A stretch of 64,000 bases of DNA from Dichetophora obliterata (GCA_963920525.1 OY986439.1:211895500-211959499), one strand, 5' to 3'. Shown: positions 36,029-49,079, counted from the stretch's first letter. Numbers and translations are program-made. Notes: generated by a model from the letters alone, not told the origin.

Positions 36029-36103
36029 GGGTGCTCACAGTTTCAAAAATAACAAATGCTATAAACACGATTTGTTAAATGTACGCTTAAACTGTGAATA
36101 CCC
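36029..36103. mobile_element. Very short MITE-like repeat, 75 bp
   Basis: Inverted ends GGGTGCTCACAGTTT and AAACTGTGAATACCC, with a core ACGATTTGTTAAATGTACGC that is shared with 32696-32772. Too short to encode anything. The target duplication is not resolved. Confidence 0.65.
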
Positions 36104-37008
36104 TTAATATTTTTCAACCCTTTTTAAAGTTACACATTTCGATTATTAAATTTAACGGCTTTGAAATTTTAAATATAGGTTAAAATTTAAAACAAGTTGA
36201 GTTGTATCTAAATTAAGCTAATTACTGATATAAAAACTGAGACAACAACTTAATATATGCCTTTGACAAAGTTGTTGTGTAATCAAAACTATAGCGATAT
36301 TTTATAAAAAATATTTTTGTGCAATTCTATACGTACTTTTTGTGACTTTTTTGATTTAGTTTTTCAAAAAAAGTTAAAAAAAGTATCGTTAAACGTTGTC
36401 GTATCACTTAAAAATATTCTATAAAAATTTTCCATCGAAAATTTCATTATAAGTTGGTTCAGTAAGGATTTGTTTAAGACGTACTTCTATGGAGAAAAAT
36501 AGTCAATTTTGAAATACTTGATAGACAATATTTATAACCTGCAGAAATATTTACTATGCATCATCTTAAGAAATTTTACATTGCATATTTTTAGGGAGTT
36601 TTTAAAAAAGTGTAGTATATTTTCCATAAATACACGCTGTAGACAAATCTTGACCTACAAAGAGATTTGTAGTAAAATTTTTCAAATATAATTTTTATAG
36701 AAAATCTTAACCCTGTACGACTAGGTTTAGGAGTTATTTTTAAAATTTTTCAAAATCGTATTAAAATACCGGTTGAAAAGGACAATAGAGGCTTAAAATA
36801 TTGTAAGACACGTAATATATGTCTTTCGACATAGATATTCTTAGACTTATAGTGATCATCCATGAGCAATATTTTTGTGCAATATTTTAAACCTCTAGTG
36901 CACTTTTTTATGGGTCTTTTTGACTCTTTAAAAAAAAAATGTTTAAAAAAATCGCAAAATGTTAAATTATTTTATAAAACATTCTTCTTTTTAGACAATA
37001 TTTTCTTA

Positions 37009-39260
37009 GGGCGCGTTTACAGTGGAGACTTATTGCTTTGCCGAGCTGAAAGCACGTCAAGCAAAAAGCAGCTGGTAGTGCGTAAAGTGCGCGCTTACCG
37101 CCGTTGGCTTGTTGTTGCAGATGGTTTTTAACTACTTTGTGTTTGTTTGTATATATTAACAACCCTTTTTTGACAAATTAACAATTGTTAACCATTTTTT
37201 TTTATACTTATATGTGTTTGTTGCCTTCAAAACAAAATTTGAAGCAAAAAAACAAAATTTTCGAATAAAATTGTCAATAACTGAAAAGCACTTGACAATT
37301 TTTATCAAAATTTATAATTTTTGAGCTTCAAATTTTGTTTTGAAATCAAAAAACTACAACAGACACATTGAAATATTCAAAATACTGGTTAACAATTTGT
37401 TAATTTGCCAGAATATGGCTGTTAGTTTCTTTTTTGTTTATATTTGCAATCGAAGCATCAAAAGGTCACGTGAATTCGTGTTTGTGCTGTTTGTTTTCCT
37501 CAAAACAGCGAACAGCAAGTAAAGAGACGTAAATGCGAAAAAACTATGCTGAAACGCACTTTAAGCCACTGTAAGAAGCTTTAAGTCGCTGACTTGTTGC
37601 AGCTGGTTTTTGAGTTTGTTTGTATATATTAGGTTTTTTTTTTTTTGTTTATATTCGCAATCGAAGCAACAAACAAGTCACGTGATTTTGTGTTTGTTTC
37701 TTGCTTCCCTTTAACAAGCGGACAACAAGTCAAGAAACGAAAATGTGAAAAACTATGCTAAAACGCTTTTTAAGCAACTGTAAGTAGCTTTAAGTCGCTG
37801 ACTCGTTGCAGCTGGTTTTTTAATTTGTTTGTATATATTAGGTTTTTTTGTTTGTTTATATTTGCAATCGAAGCATCAAAAAAGTCATGTGATTTTATGT
37901 TGGCTTCTTGCTTTCCTTTCACAAGCGGACAAAAAGTCAAGAGACGAAAATGTGAAAAACTATGCTGAAACGCACTCGGGTTAAATGGTCACATATGTGG
38001 ACAAAAGTTTTTGTTCTGAAATATTTTCATTTAAATATTGGCGCAATGGATAGAGAATATATTCTCCGTCATTAGCTCTCTTTTAATTTCTCAAATATGT
38101 CGCGTAAGAAATCTCCTCTGTATGGTAAGTAAAAAAGTGTTGATAAATAATGAATTTATTGTAAAAAAAGTACAATATATCCACATATCTGCACATTTAA
38201 AAACTATTACTTCCAAAAAAATTGGTAAATGCAAAATGCAAATATGTCACGTAAGAATGCTCCTATGTCTAGAAAGTAGAAAAGTGTTAATAAATAAAGA
38301 ATTTATTGAAAAAGAGTATAATTTGCCCATATATGAGCACATTTAAAAACTATTGCTTCTAAAGAAAGATTTTAAATTTTTTTTTTGCAGAAATGTCTTG
38401 ACTAGACCCTATTTAGTAAGAATAATACCTTAAAAATATTTTTTATTATATTTCTTGGTGCGGGATTGAAGAGGTTAAGCCACTGTAAGTCGCTTTAAGT
38501 CACTTGCTGTTACAGCTTGTTTCGACTTTTTAGCAGTTGTTTTGTGCTACTTTTTGCCTTATTGCTTTGTTTTTATTTCGAATTGATATCTTAGGCATAA
38601 CAGAAAAATAGAAACATAAAAAATAGTGGAGAAAAGTCAATAGGCTGAATAAGCGACTCATCGAAAGGCTTCCTAAACATTTGCCCGAAAGCGGACCCTA
38701 CATGGTCAATCATTGGAATTCAATCATTTATATGTGTAAATAAATATTTGTTTGTATTCATTACAAGGACTGGTTCATGTCTTCATTAACCAACATTTAA
38801 TTATTTTGATATTTTGTATATACATGTAACACATTGATGTAAAAAGATTGATTTTTTGCAACAAATGTGAAAATTTAGAAGAAAACAAAAGCTACTAATT
38901 GGTAATTTTAACTTTTGCATCCACTTTCTCAAGAAAAAACGAAGAAAATTCGCAACAGAAAAATATATATATGTATTTTGTTGGAGTTCTCCTTGTTGTT
39001 CTGCCTTTTTTATGTAATATAATGAAAATAATAAGTAAGCATCTTGTAAAATAAAACTAAACACATGCAAACCGTGCGAGAAGGCGAAAAAGCGACAATC
39101 AGCCCTCTGAATACCAGCGCACAAGTCGCTTTAAGCTGCTTGTTCGGCTGGCACTATACGCATTTTGACCTTATTTCATATGGTTGTATGTGCAACGTTT
39201 TTCAGCTTTTCTTCTCGGTTCAGCTCGGCAAAGCAACAAGTCGCCACTATAAACGCGCTC
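37009..39260. mobile_element. 2.25-kb terminal-inverted-repeat element, possibly PIF/Harbinger-like
   Basis: The left end begins GGGCGCGTTTACAGTGG and continues ATTGCTTTGCCGAGCTGAA. The right end is its inverse with few changes (TCAGCTCGGCAAAGCAACAA, then CCACTATAAACGCGCTC). TTA trinucleotides flank both ends (37006-37008, 39261-39263), which fits the 3-bp duplication of PIF/Harbinger elements, though that assignment is tentative. The TIRs are about 42 bp. The interior contains a 209-bp tandem array and no recognisable transposase, so the copy is non-autonomous. Confidence 0.75.
37410..37985 (+). repeat. Three tandem units of about 209 bp
   Basis: AAAAACTATGCTGAAACGCA-type starts recur at about 37540, 37748 and 37957. 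GCAATCGAAGCA, AGTCACGTGATTTTGTGTTT and GTCGCTGACTTGTTGCAGCT-like blocks recur with the same period. It lies within the 2.25-kb TIR element. Confidence 0.85.
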
Positions 39261-39263
39261 TTA

Positions 39264-40258
39264 AGCGTAGTTCTATGTAGAGTAAATAGTAATAGTAAAT
39301 TTTCAATAAAGTGTATTTATTACATTCAGAAAGGCTTACTATGGTTAGTTTTAGCACATAACTATGGTTAGTTTTCTTGACCAGAGCTTGACACCCTACA
39401 GGAGGAAGTTATGACTTTTGAAGAACTGCTTTGTGTGTAGTCAAGGAAGAATATCAAAGATCTGGTAATGGACTTAAAAGCTAGTGAAAAATGAAAATAC
39501 CCGTGCATTTTTTACGTTTTCCAGCCATGAGCAGAGCGTGCTTGCTGGTTGCTGAATACTTTGAAGTCCTTGTTGTAGTTATTCTGCGTTTAGTTCTAAT
39601 TTTGTTGGAAGCGTCCAAGTTTTTTTTAAAATTTTTTGACATCATATCATACAAGCAACTTGTTTTAAAAAAAACTGTTTTGGTGCCGGATGCGGCAGAT
39701 AATTTTTATACTACGTTTACACTGTAAAAAATTCTTCTAATAAGAACAGAAGTATTTCGTTGATTCGGGTTGATCCAAGCTAGTAGTAATCCATTGAAAA
39801 TGCATAATTTTGTAAAAATTCTCTTAAATTTCAGCATTTTCTTAAAGATCTTTGCCATTGATTTTGCAAGAAATTTCATGTCAGATTATTTTAAAGAAGA
39901 TTTTTAATCTGCCAACCAAAAGTTATTAATTACCAATTAAACACATAGGTTTTATTAGCGTTTGCATACAGCTTCGATAATAATAGTTTTTAGAAGGTAG
40001 AAATATAATCGTTGGAAGCATAATTTAAATGGCTGCATACCCAAGGTCCTTTAGTCAAAGGACTTGAAAATTTCATTTTCTGTAAACTAGCTTTGTCTAA
40101 ATTACAAAAAAAATAAGAAAAAAGTTGACTCTCAAAAGTCGCTAATTACCTGCAATGAGCAAGTTTTGTCTGTGATCTTACCAAAGCGCATCGTCGGAAG
40201 AAAATTACATTGCATAGTTGTAGGGAGTATTTAATTAGGTTTACTATTTTTCTTCCTA
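39264..40258. other. AT-rich stretch without recognised genes
   Basis: No coding signature. Its right part (from about 40060) is one of two diverged copies of an old repeat also seen at 36400-37000. Confidence 0.4.
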
Positions 40259-40260
40259 TA

Positions 40261-40691
40261 CCCAAAAAGGCTTCGTACTATGTACAAAACAATTATTATA
40301 TTCTACAAAGCTGTTTGTTCTCTTCAGCCTACGAACGACTTTGTGAATAATACAAATGACCGTTTGTACATTGTACAAAGAAATATTTGTATATTTTACA
40401 AACGCATTCGTTTCATCTACAAAGATACGAACAAATATACGAACGCTGCTACCACCGCTTTGTATATTATCAAACAATGTTCGTTCAGTTCACAAATTTA
40501 TACATTATAGATTTTTACAAACTATCGTTTGTAAAATGTACAAAGTTACGAATTCAAAAATTGTTTTTCATGCGGCCAACACTACAAACGTTTGTACTAT
40601 GCACAAAACATTTGTACATTCTACGAATAGCCTCTGTTTGTATTTCTACAAAGATTTTATTCGTAATTTTATCCTAAATATTTTTTGGGTG
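40261..40691. mobile_element. TA-flanked element rich in TACAAA/TTTGTA palindromes
   Basis: Short inverted ends CCCAAAAA and TTTTTTGGG are flanked by TA (40259-40260, 40692-40693). The related sequence at 36560-36660 lacks this block and continues directly from the CTATTTTxC-like segment to ACGC-GAGACAAATC, which supports an insertion. The interior is packed with TACAAA and TTTGTA motifs, often paired head to head (for example ACAAACGTTTGTAC). The overlapping open frames on both strands are by-products of this repetition. Confidence 0.65.
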
Positions 40692-40727
40692 TAGATATAC
40701 GCAGCAGACAAATCTTTTTAAAGAGAC

Positions 40728-40873
40728 TAACTGCATAATTCTGTATCACGAAGAAGCACACCAACGATGAGAAAGACACGAGAAACAATACAATTTTATA
40801 TGGAAGGAAGTATTGCTTCTAGTGTCTTTCTTATCGTTGGTGTGCTTCTTCGTGATACAGAATAATGCAGTTA
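40728..40873. mobile_element. 146-bp near-perfect foldback (MITE or hairpin locus)
   Basis: Two 63-base arms, starting TAACTGCATAATTCTGTATC and ending GATACAGAATAATGCAGTTA, are inverted with only four mismatches around a loop of about 20 bp. It carries no coding capacity. No clear flanking duplication beyond possible A/T-rich bases. Confidence 0.9.
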
Positions 40874-43209
40874 AAGTGGAATTTTTCATGTAACATTTAA
40901 ATAGAGGTAAATTTTAATAGGGGTAATTTTTTAACCTTTTCTTAAAAAGGATCAAAAAATACCTATCAAAAAGTACGACTAGGGTTTAAAAATTCTTAAA
41001 AAATGTATCTCATAAAATTTCATTATACATAGGTTTGCAAACACAACAACTTTATCAGAGGCACATCAAAGTATTTCTTATGTTAGTAAATAGCCAAATT
41101 TAGAGTTATCTTTATCAAAAACGCGGATGGACGTATATTTTGTGTTTTAACTTCTCCACCAGAATACTTGTAAATATGTATGTATGTTGGTTGTATTGCA
41201 TTAAATAGGTTAAATAAAACCAACAATTCAAAAAGTGCATTCCAAATTCTCCCCGCCGCATTCCAAAAAGTCGCATGAAAACCACCGCCGTCATGACATT
41301 GAAATCTCAGCCTTGCCAGACGCCTAAATGCGTGCAGTATATATATTTTTTTGGCGGTCACATGCGTCGCTTGTTTATTTTTTGGCTGCATACAATTGAC
41401 ACAATTCTGCAAACCAAATAAAACAGACCCTCAAACTCCAAAGTTTCCATTCGAAATGGGGGGAAATGAGTCGCTGTTGCTTATTTGAAACCTGCGAATG
41501 ACCGAATGGTAAAATAGCGCAAATAGACGTCTTCAACACTTAACAACCGCGCTTAAAACACATGAAAACCGACTGCAATTGATATGGAGTGGACAGCAGT
41601 AGTAGCAACAACAATAACAACGGCAACAATGACTATACGCGCCGGCAATAAAAATAATAACAGCAGCAAAAACAACACTGAAAACAACAACAATGGCTAT
41701 AAAAGCAACAGCATTTGCAACAGTTGCCCGCCAAAGTTAATTTTGAGGGAGTTTTTCCATAGGATTTTTCCTGTTTTGTACTTTTTTTGTTTTTTCGTTT
41801 GCGTACTTTTATAAATACAGCAAAAATAGGCAAATAGACAGATTCCAACCACCCACTCCACCCACTCCGCATTTGCCTACTCCATATGCAGTTTATTTTT
41901 TTATTTTTTTAAGGTCAAACAGCTTTGGGCTTAACGCGCGTCGTGCAGGTTGTTTTTTTTTTTTTTGTATGTGTAGCTTGTTGACAGGTGGGCGCGTCGG
42001 TGTTGTTTTTCAGTTTAAAGGGTAAAAAAAAAATAATGCAACAAAAATCTGCTTATATGCCGTTTTATGAGTATGTGTATGTGCGTGTGTACTAGCATAA
42101 TCCTGGCAAAAATGCAAAAAAAAAGAAAAATAATATATCATGACAAAAAATGTTTGCACTGTGCCAGTTTTACGCGCCGTCACAAGGTCAAGTTTTTAAT
42201 ATGTTTTGCGGAAATGGGTCAAAACAGCGCCGGTTTTTTTACGCGACAGCTACACGGTGTGTTTGCAAGGCCTTAAAATATGCTGCAATTTGTATGACAA
42301 GCTTTGTTCCTTCAAATAGTGTGAGCATTTATGTTGAAGTAATTAAAGTTTTTGCACTTGAAAAATTATGCACTGTCAGAACAAAGAACTATAGCAAAAA
42401 ATGCATTTGTTAACAAGTTCTTGGCAATAACAATAAAATCATTACGCCAAAAATTTCCAAGTTATTATGATAACAGTAGTACTTTCGAGTAGCAACAATG
42501 CAAATTCTTGCAAAAGTAAAAGTATTTGCGCCAAGGAAAAAGTTTTTGTGCCAACAGTTTTACTCTTGAAAAGTTATGAAAGGCGACGCTTCACAGTACT
42601 TTGAGCAGTGGGAATAAATCAAAAACATTTTTGAACAAAACCTAACGAAATGTATACCGTAAGTATGCAATACTTTAACTAAAAAGAATTAAAATTTTCA
42701 TTGCGAAAGAAGCAGTTTTTTGAAAACTATACCTCTTTAATATCAACGCTTTTTATGCATTTTTTTTTATGGACTTTTCGTTTTTGCGCTTCAACCGAAG
42801 AAAAAATGCTGTAAGCACAATTTTTACACTGTTCGACTGATTTTTTTTTTTATTTTAAAGGAATAATGTACAAAAATAAGATTTTAAATAAATTTGAAAT
42901 AATATTACAAATAGTGAATCAAAATTATGTTGAAATCATACAAAAATTTAAAAAATATTTTCAAAAAATTGACTGTTTTAATCGGTAATAAAAAAATATC
43001 TCACATCACCTCATTCATTTTCGTATATATTATTGTTTTTTTATTATTCTTTCAGAATTTGAAATATCTCCACCAATTTTATCCAATTCTTTCAGTTACC
43101 CCGTCTTAAAAAATCAAATTTTTCAAAAAATTTCCAACATGTTATGTTGTTGGGGAAAAAAAAGTAAACAAACACATTTTTGGTACTCTACACATAACAG
43201 TTGGGCATA
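40874..43209. other. AT-rich stretch without recognised genes
   Basis: Contains a CAA/CAG-rich patch at 41600-41720 that yields asparagine-rich frames, T runs near 41950 and 42840, and otherwise featureless AT-rich DNA. Confidence 0.4.
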
Positions 43210-43233
43210 TCTATAGCAATAAAACTCAGTTTC

Positions 43234-43267
43234 TGTTTGTTTGTTTGTTTGTTTGTTTGTTTGTTTG
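43234..43267. repeat. (GTTT)n microsatellite at a Helitron 5' end
   Basis: About eight GTTT units, about 24 bp inside the Helitron 5' terminus. Confidence 0.95.
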
Positions 43268-44107
43268 GCCTTTATACAAATTCAAACGGCTCAACGGATT
43301 TTGCTAAAACTATGTATACATATTAAGTGCATCCCAACTTAAAATGTTGCATACTTAGTTTTTGCCACGCCCCCTCCGCAATTTTTCAACTTACGGTAAT
43401 TTTGTTATTATAATACTTTTTAGTATCGGAGTTTTTTGTGTATTTAATTCTAAAAAGTTTCTGTTATTTTGACATCAAAAACATTCACATATATTCAAAA
43501 TTGTAGAAAATTTCAGTACAACGACTTTTTCATAAAACATCGTTGCCTAAGAATGAGGAAAAAACGATATGAAAATCAAAGTTTGATCTTTCGATGCAAA
43601 TATCTCCGCTGTCCATTACTATATTTCATTCAAATTTTTTTTGTTCAAAAGTTCAATAAAAACACTTCACAAAAATAGGTTGAACTGTACCGTTAAGTCA
43701 GTGTATATATGTTTTATGATTATGTCAAAAAAGGTCCAAAATATTGACTTTTTACTCAAAAAATGACTCAAAAATTGTTGTTGTTGTAAAAATGAAATCA
43801 ATTAAAAATTGCACATCTGGCTACCTTTCATATGACTTAGCATTTATTTGCTAAAATTCTTCCAGCTAAGCGCAAAAATTATTTTACTGTTTTTGTCATC
43901 AAAATAACAAGGGTACGTACCCTTTGATTTTTTGTGCGAAATTTATTTTTTCCAAAATGTTGTTTTTATATTTTTTACAAAAAAGTGAAGTCTCAAAAAT
44001 AATTTATGTGAAAAAATTGCCCCAAAATCTCTTTCCAATCAAAAGTTATGGCTAAAAATCTATTTTTTCATACCAGACTATTAATAAAACTTAGTTTTGT
44101 GTTAAAA

Positions 44108-47097
44108 TCTTATATATAAAAATGGATGTATGTATGTGGGTATGTGGGTATGTGGCTATATCACGTATAGACTCCAAAACCGCTGAACCGATCATTATGA
44201 AATTTTCAGGGAAAATAAAGGCACATCTTGAGAGTGTTCCTGTGAGGTTTGGTAACGATTGGAGAAGGGGGCGTGGTACCTCCCATACAAGCCAAATTTG
44301 CTCCATCGATCACAAACCAAAAAAAGGATATATATCAAGCGGTTTCAATCGTAAAAAACTAAGATTTGGTAATTTTGTTCAGATGGTTACTGTCGGTAAC
44401 TGTACAAAAAATGGGCGTGGTCGTAAAATAAATACGCCCACTTTTTCGAAATCATGGCAATTCCAAAGTTCTATACACTTTTACAGTGAAACTTACTGTA
44501 TAGGTGCTCCAAGAGGCGGTCACTATATATAAATGTTTTCACGCCCACTTTTACCGCCCACAAATCAATGTCTATATATGTAAAAAGCAAAACGATGTGT
44601 GTCTGGCTGTGTGATGTCTATAGACTCCAAAACTACTAAACCGATTGACCTGAAATTTTGGCAGCCGATTTGTTTCAGGTACGAGATGGTTGAGGGGGAA
44701 AATGTGCCACACCCCCCTTTTACCGCCCCCAAATCAATAAAAATGTTATATTTCAGTCGGTTTGGGTCGTATAAGGCTAAAATTTTGTAATTTAGTATGT
44801 ACAGTTACTGTCGACAACTGCACTAAAAATGGGTTTCCACGCCCCCTTTTACCGCCCACAAATAAATGAAAATGGTTTATTACAGACGGTTTTGGTCATA
44901 TAAGACTTAAATTTGGTACTTTGGTTTGTGTAGTTACTGACAGTAACTGTACGAAAAATTGGTTTCCACGCCCCCTTTTTGCGCTCACAAATCAGTGAAA
45001 ATGCTATATTTCAAGCAGTTTTGGCCGTATGAGACTAACATGTGATACCTAAGTTTGTATGGCTACTTTCGGCAACTGAACTAAAAAAAGGCGTCATCGC
45101 TATATAGCCACACCCACACCCACTTTTTGAGAAATCATTAAAATTGACTACTGGGTCTATTGAGCTAAAATGTTGCTTTAGTTTGTACGGTTACTGTCAG
45201 CAACTGTACTAAAAATTGGTTTCACGCCCCCCTTTTACTGCCCACAAACCAATGAAAACGTTTTATTTCAACGATTTGTATCGTGTTGGACAAAAATTTT
45301 GTAATTCAGTTCATATGGTTACTCTCGGCAAGTTCACTAAAAATAGGCCTGTCCCACTTTAGTTAAACTCACTTTTCAGGGAGCTAGCGTCGAGTGAAGT
45401 AAAGTGCGCCAAGCTTAACCTAAATTGAGCTGAAATTTGGGCAGTCGATTTGTTTCGATTACGAGATGGTTCAAGGGAAATATTTTCCCGCACCCCTTTT
45501 TACTGCTTGCAAAACAACAAAAATGCTATATTTCGCACGGTTTTGATCGTATTAGACTAAAATGTGGTTATTTAGTGCACATGGCTACTTTCGGCAGCTA
45601 TACTGGAAATGGTGAATATATTTTGCATTTCTTGGCATTTTCGTATATGGCAGTAAGGTGGTCTGTGGCAGAACAATGTCTGAAGAGGAGAATGAGTGTT
45701 CCTGTGAGGTTTGGTAACGTTTGGACGAGGGGGCGTGTTACCTCCCATACAAGCCAAATTTGCGCTATCGACCACAAACCAAATAAAGGATATATATCAG
45801 ACGGTTTCGATCGTAAAAACTAAGATTTAGTAATTTTGTTCAGATAGTTACTGTCAGTAACTGTACAAAAAATGGGCGTGGTCGCATTAAACGTACGCCC
45901 ACTTTTTCGAAATAATGGCAATTCCGGAGTTCTACACATTTTTATAGTGAAACTTGCTGTGCAGGTGCTTCTAGAGGCAGTCACTATACATAAATGTTTT
46001 CACGCCCACTTTAACCGCCCACAAATCAATATCTGTATATATAAAAATGAATCGTGATTTGTTCGGATGCTTAAAACTTGAAAAGGACTGGACCAAATTG
46101 GATACTTCCTTTTACTGGTTTGTTCGTAACTGCTACGCAAAGGTTTAGGAAAAAAGTAATGCCACACCCCTTTTATCGCCCACAAATCAATAAAAATGCT
46201 ATATTTAAGACGGTTTTGGTCGTATTAAATTAAAATTTGGTAAATAAGTTCTTATGATGACGGTCATTAACTTAAATAAAAACGGGCGTTGTCACATTTC
46301 ATCTACGCCTACTTTTGGAAATATCACAATACTTCAAAACTATTGGTCCGATTGAGCTCAAAATTTTGTAAGTGGCTTTGCTTTGAGTACGAGATGGTTT
46401 AAGAAGAAATGCCACACCTTATTTTATCTCCCATAAATATAAAAACAATTTGTGTTATCGATTAGCTTTAGAGTTATGGGTTGCACAGCTTAGAAATTCG
46501 GTATTCGACCACAATTTAGACGTACCGTTTCAGTGATAAAATTTTATGGGAGTTGGACAAGGAGGAGGAGCACCTCTCATACAACCCAAATTGGTGATAT
46601 CGAATAGCTTTGAAGTTATAGAAATTCAGCTTTGTAATTCAGTTTTTGACCTCAATTTACACATGCAGTTTCAATTAACCCAAATTAAAGATATCAAGCG
46701 ACCTATAATCTTTGGGATTATAGGTCGCACAGTTTTTTAATTCAGTATTGGATCTGGAATTTTATGGGTGTAGGGAAAAGGGGAGTGGCACCTCCCATAC
46801 AACCCAAATTTGTGTTATCGAATAGTTTTGGAGTTATATGTCGAACAGTTTTGAAATTCGGTATTCGACCTCCATGAACACATGCAGTTTAATTGATTAC
46901 GTTCTATGAGGGGTGATCAAGAGGGCGTGGCACTTCCTATACAACCCAAAATTGTTATATCGAATAGCTTTGTGGATATAGGTCGCACAGTTTCGGAATT
47001 CAGTATTTGACCTCAATTTAGACATGCTGTTTAACTGATAACATTTTATGGGCGTTTGACAAGGGAGAGTGGCAGCAACGCGCCGGGTTTCAGCTAG
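44108..47097 (+). mobile_element. Composite of nested/tandem Helitron-like units inside the outer Helitron
   Basis: Starts TCTTATATATAAAAATGGAT after an A (44107) and ends GCCGGGTTTCAGCTAG before a T (47098), so removal restores an A/T target. Further Helitron-like 5' starts lie inside at 44571 (TCTATATATGTAAAAAGCAA) and 46032 (TCTGTATATATAAAAATGAA), each soon followed by a variant of GACTCCAAAAC...GAACCGAT or its relics. About 345 bp at 44235-44575 is repeated at 45693-46035. The interior contains many GCCCACTTTTACCGCCCACA blocks. Reading frames here are repeat-derived. Confidence 0.75.
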
Positions 47098-48492
47098 TTC
47101 TTTATATAGTTTGAACGTCCCCATTTATCTCTAAGAATGCAGTCGTGTGTCTAAAGTAATTACGAACATTTTGGATTATATAAAATCTTCTTTTAATTAT
47201 CTACTTATATTTTGCCTCCCCACCCCCCGCCCCCTCCTGTTAAATTTGTTTTGTTGCGATGGCTCTAATTGTTCTCACTATTGTGTCACCGTTGTCACTT
47301 AGTTCTTAATCAATGGTATTTTAAATGTTGTATATATATTACAATTTTATCGAAAAGATGACTGTGAATAAGAACGCTGTAAAAGTTAATATTTTCATGT
47401 AATCAGTTTCAGCTATATGGCGATATAATAAAACATATGCGCATCTGGTCAGCACAATTATTTCATTAGTTTTGATCTGTGCGTTAAATTCGCAGATAGA
47501 TGGCGCCACATTTGTAAGATGTGTGGGTACAAACTATACATACACCTTGCGGTGAAAAGCTGAATAATTTTTTTCAAAAGTTTCTTCAAATTTAACCCCA
47601 CACGTTTGGGATTACAGACAGGTGGCGCTATTTTCTGCTTACAGAAGAATATCTGATGTTCCTATGCAGCTAGCAGATAAGTTTTGCGAAATATTTTGCG
47701 AAAATGCTATTGCTACCAAACTTTTAAAAAGTAAAATAATGCAGTATTGCCAGTTTTTTCAGTCGCAGCGTCATCTAGCGTCATAAACACTTAAAAACAT
47801 AGAATTGGATCAATTTAAATGACTAGCTCACTTGCTGGACTTTTTGTTGTTTTTGCTTTGCTTGCAAATGCGATTATATGATCCTGATCTCCAATGAAAA
47901 AACGCAGCTAATAGAAATTTTAGTAGGTACAATCATTTTTAGCACAACGAATTTTCATAAAACATTGATAGCTAATAATGAGAAAAAAATTATATGAAAA
48001 TCAAGGTTTTTACTTTTAATGCCAATAACTCCGCTGTTTTTAATATATTTCATTAAAATTTTTTTTGTTAAAAAGTTCAATATGTTTTTTAATATAAATC
48101 TTTGTTTAGACGTTAAAATGTCCATATCTCAAGGACGCATTGAGTCCCACCATAATTTTTATTTTGTTGAAAAGGTAATTGTGCTTGCTTTAAGATTATT
48201 TAAAAATTATTTTTAATTTTTAAAATATGTTTTTCGTACCCCTTCTTTGAATTCAATTAGATCACCGCAAGAGATGGAACCACCAACAACAAAAATTTTC
48301 CTCAACTTTTTTGGATTAATGTTCGTTCAATTACCTTTCTAACGGTAGATAAATAAAATTAAATAAAATAAAATTCAATTAAAATTCAACATGTTTTTCA
48401 TTATTCCCGATTTTAAAAAACATTTAATCGAGAAATGTATGTTAAAATGTTTATATAAATTACTCTCGAGTAACACCGGGTATATCAGCTAG

Positions 48493-49079
48493 TATTTATA
48501 TAAATTTATTTTAATAGAATGCTTAAATAATTGAATTAAATATTAAAACTATTATTAACATTCCTTAAAATTTATTTTTTAATAGTAAAATGTAGGGTGT
48601 TCTCATGCAAACTGTTACCACCCTTTTTCTATTTACCGTATCCCCTGTTATCATCGAATAGAAATATTAAATTTAAGAATAAATTTAATGAATTAGACCC
48701 TTATATAATCTGCTATATTGAAATTGAGAGAAATAAAGATCATATTATTTACAAATTTAGTTTAATGACTAAAAAAACTGTTTAAACAATATCAATAAAT
48801 ATTTGTTGGCAAAAACATATTTTTTTTACAAGTGTTATATTTTGCATAAACCTGCATGCACGTTTTTTTTAAAAAAAAAACATATTTTCAAACGGTTTTC
48901 AATATTAAAAAGTTTAAGCTTAAATCTCTTAAAAAAATATATTTATAAATAATTATTTTTACTAAATTTAATATTCCCTTAAAAACGGACTGATTTCGAT
49001 AATGCAACGTTATTACAAGCGAAGATAAAAGATATACTTAAAGTCTGATTTTTGAAATCAGCGAGCATTTGTTAATCAT
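48493..49079. other. AT-rich stretch without recognised genes
   Basis: Nothing beyond A/T runs was seen. Confidence 0.4.

Larger units (their letters stand above)
33801..37008. other. AT-rich stretch with microsatellites, no recognised genes
   Basis: Contains CTG/TTG-rich patches around 34480-34535 and 34727-34750, a GACAGA-rich patch (34860-34915) and the 75-bp MITE. The segment 36400-37000 is related to 40060-41040 (shared ATTTTACATTGCATA-like, ACGCxGxAGACAAATCT and TACGACTAGG stretches), so it is an old dispersed repeat. Confidence 0.4.
43210..48492 (+). mobile_element. Helitron-like element (outer), interrupted by other Helitrons
   Basis: Starts TCTATAGCAATAAAACTCAG after an A, followed by a (GTTT)n run and GGCTCAACGGATTTTGCTAA. 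This is the arrangement common in insect Helitron 5' ends. It ends ACCGGGTATATCAGCTAG before a T (48492). The part left and the part right of the insertion share a degenerate direct repeat (43520-43670 and 47945-48095, both with a TCATAAAACAT core and ATATCTCCGCTGT or ATAACTCCGCTGT). No Rep/helicase frame survives, so it is non-autonomous or gutted. Confidence 0.75.

Noticed and set aside
40256..40694. Four overlapping frames of 73-112 residues
   Set aside because: Created by TACAAA/TTTGTA repeats that avoid stops in several frames.
44122..44532. 136-residue plus-strand frame in the Helitron composite
   Set aside because: A diverged version of the same DNA recurs at 45.7-46.0 kb with the frame not conserved, so it is repeat DNA, not a protein.
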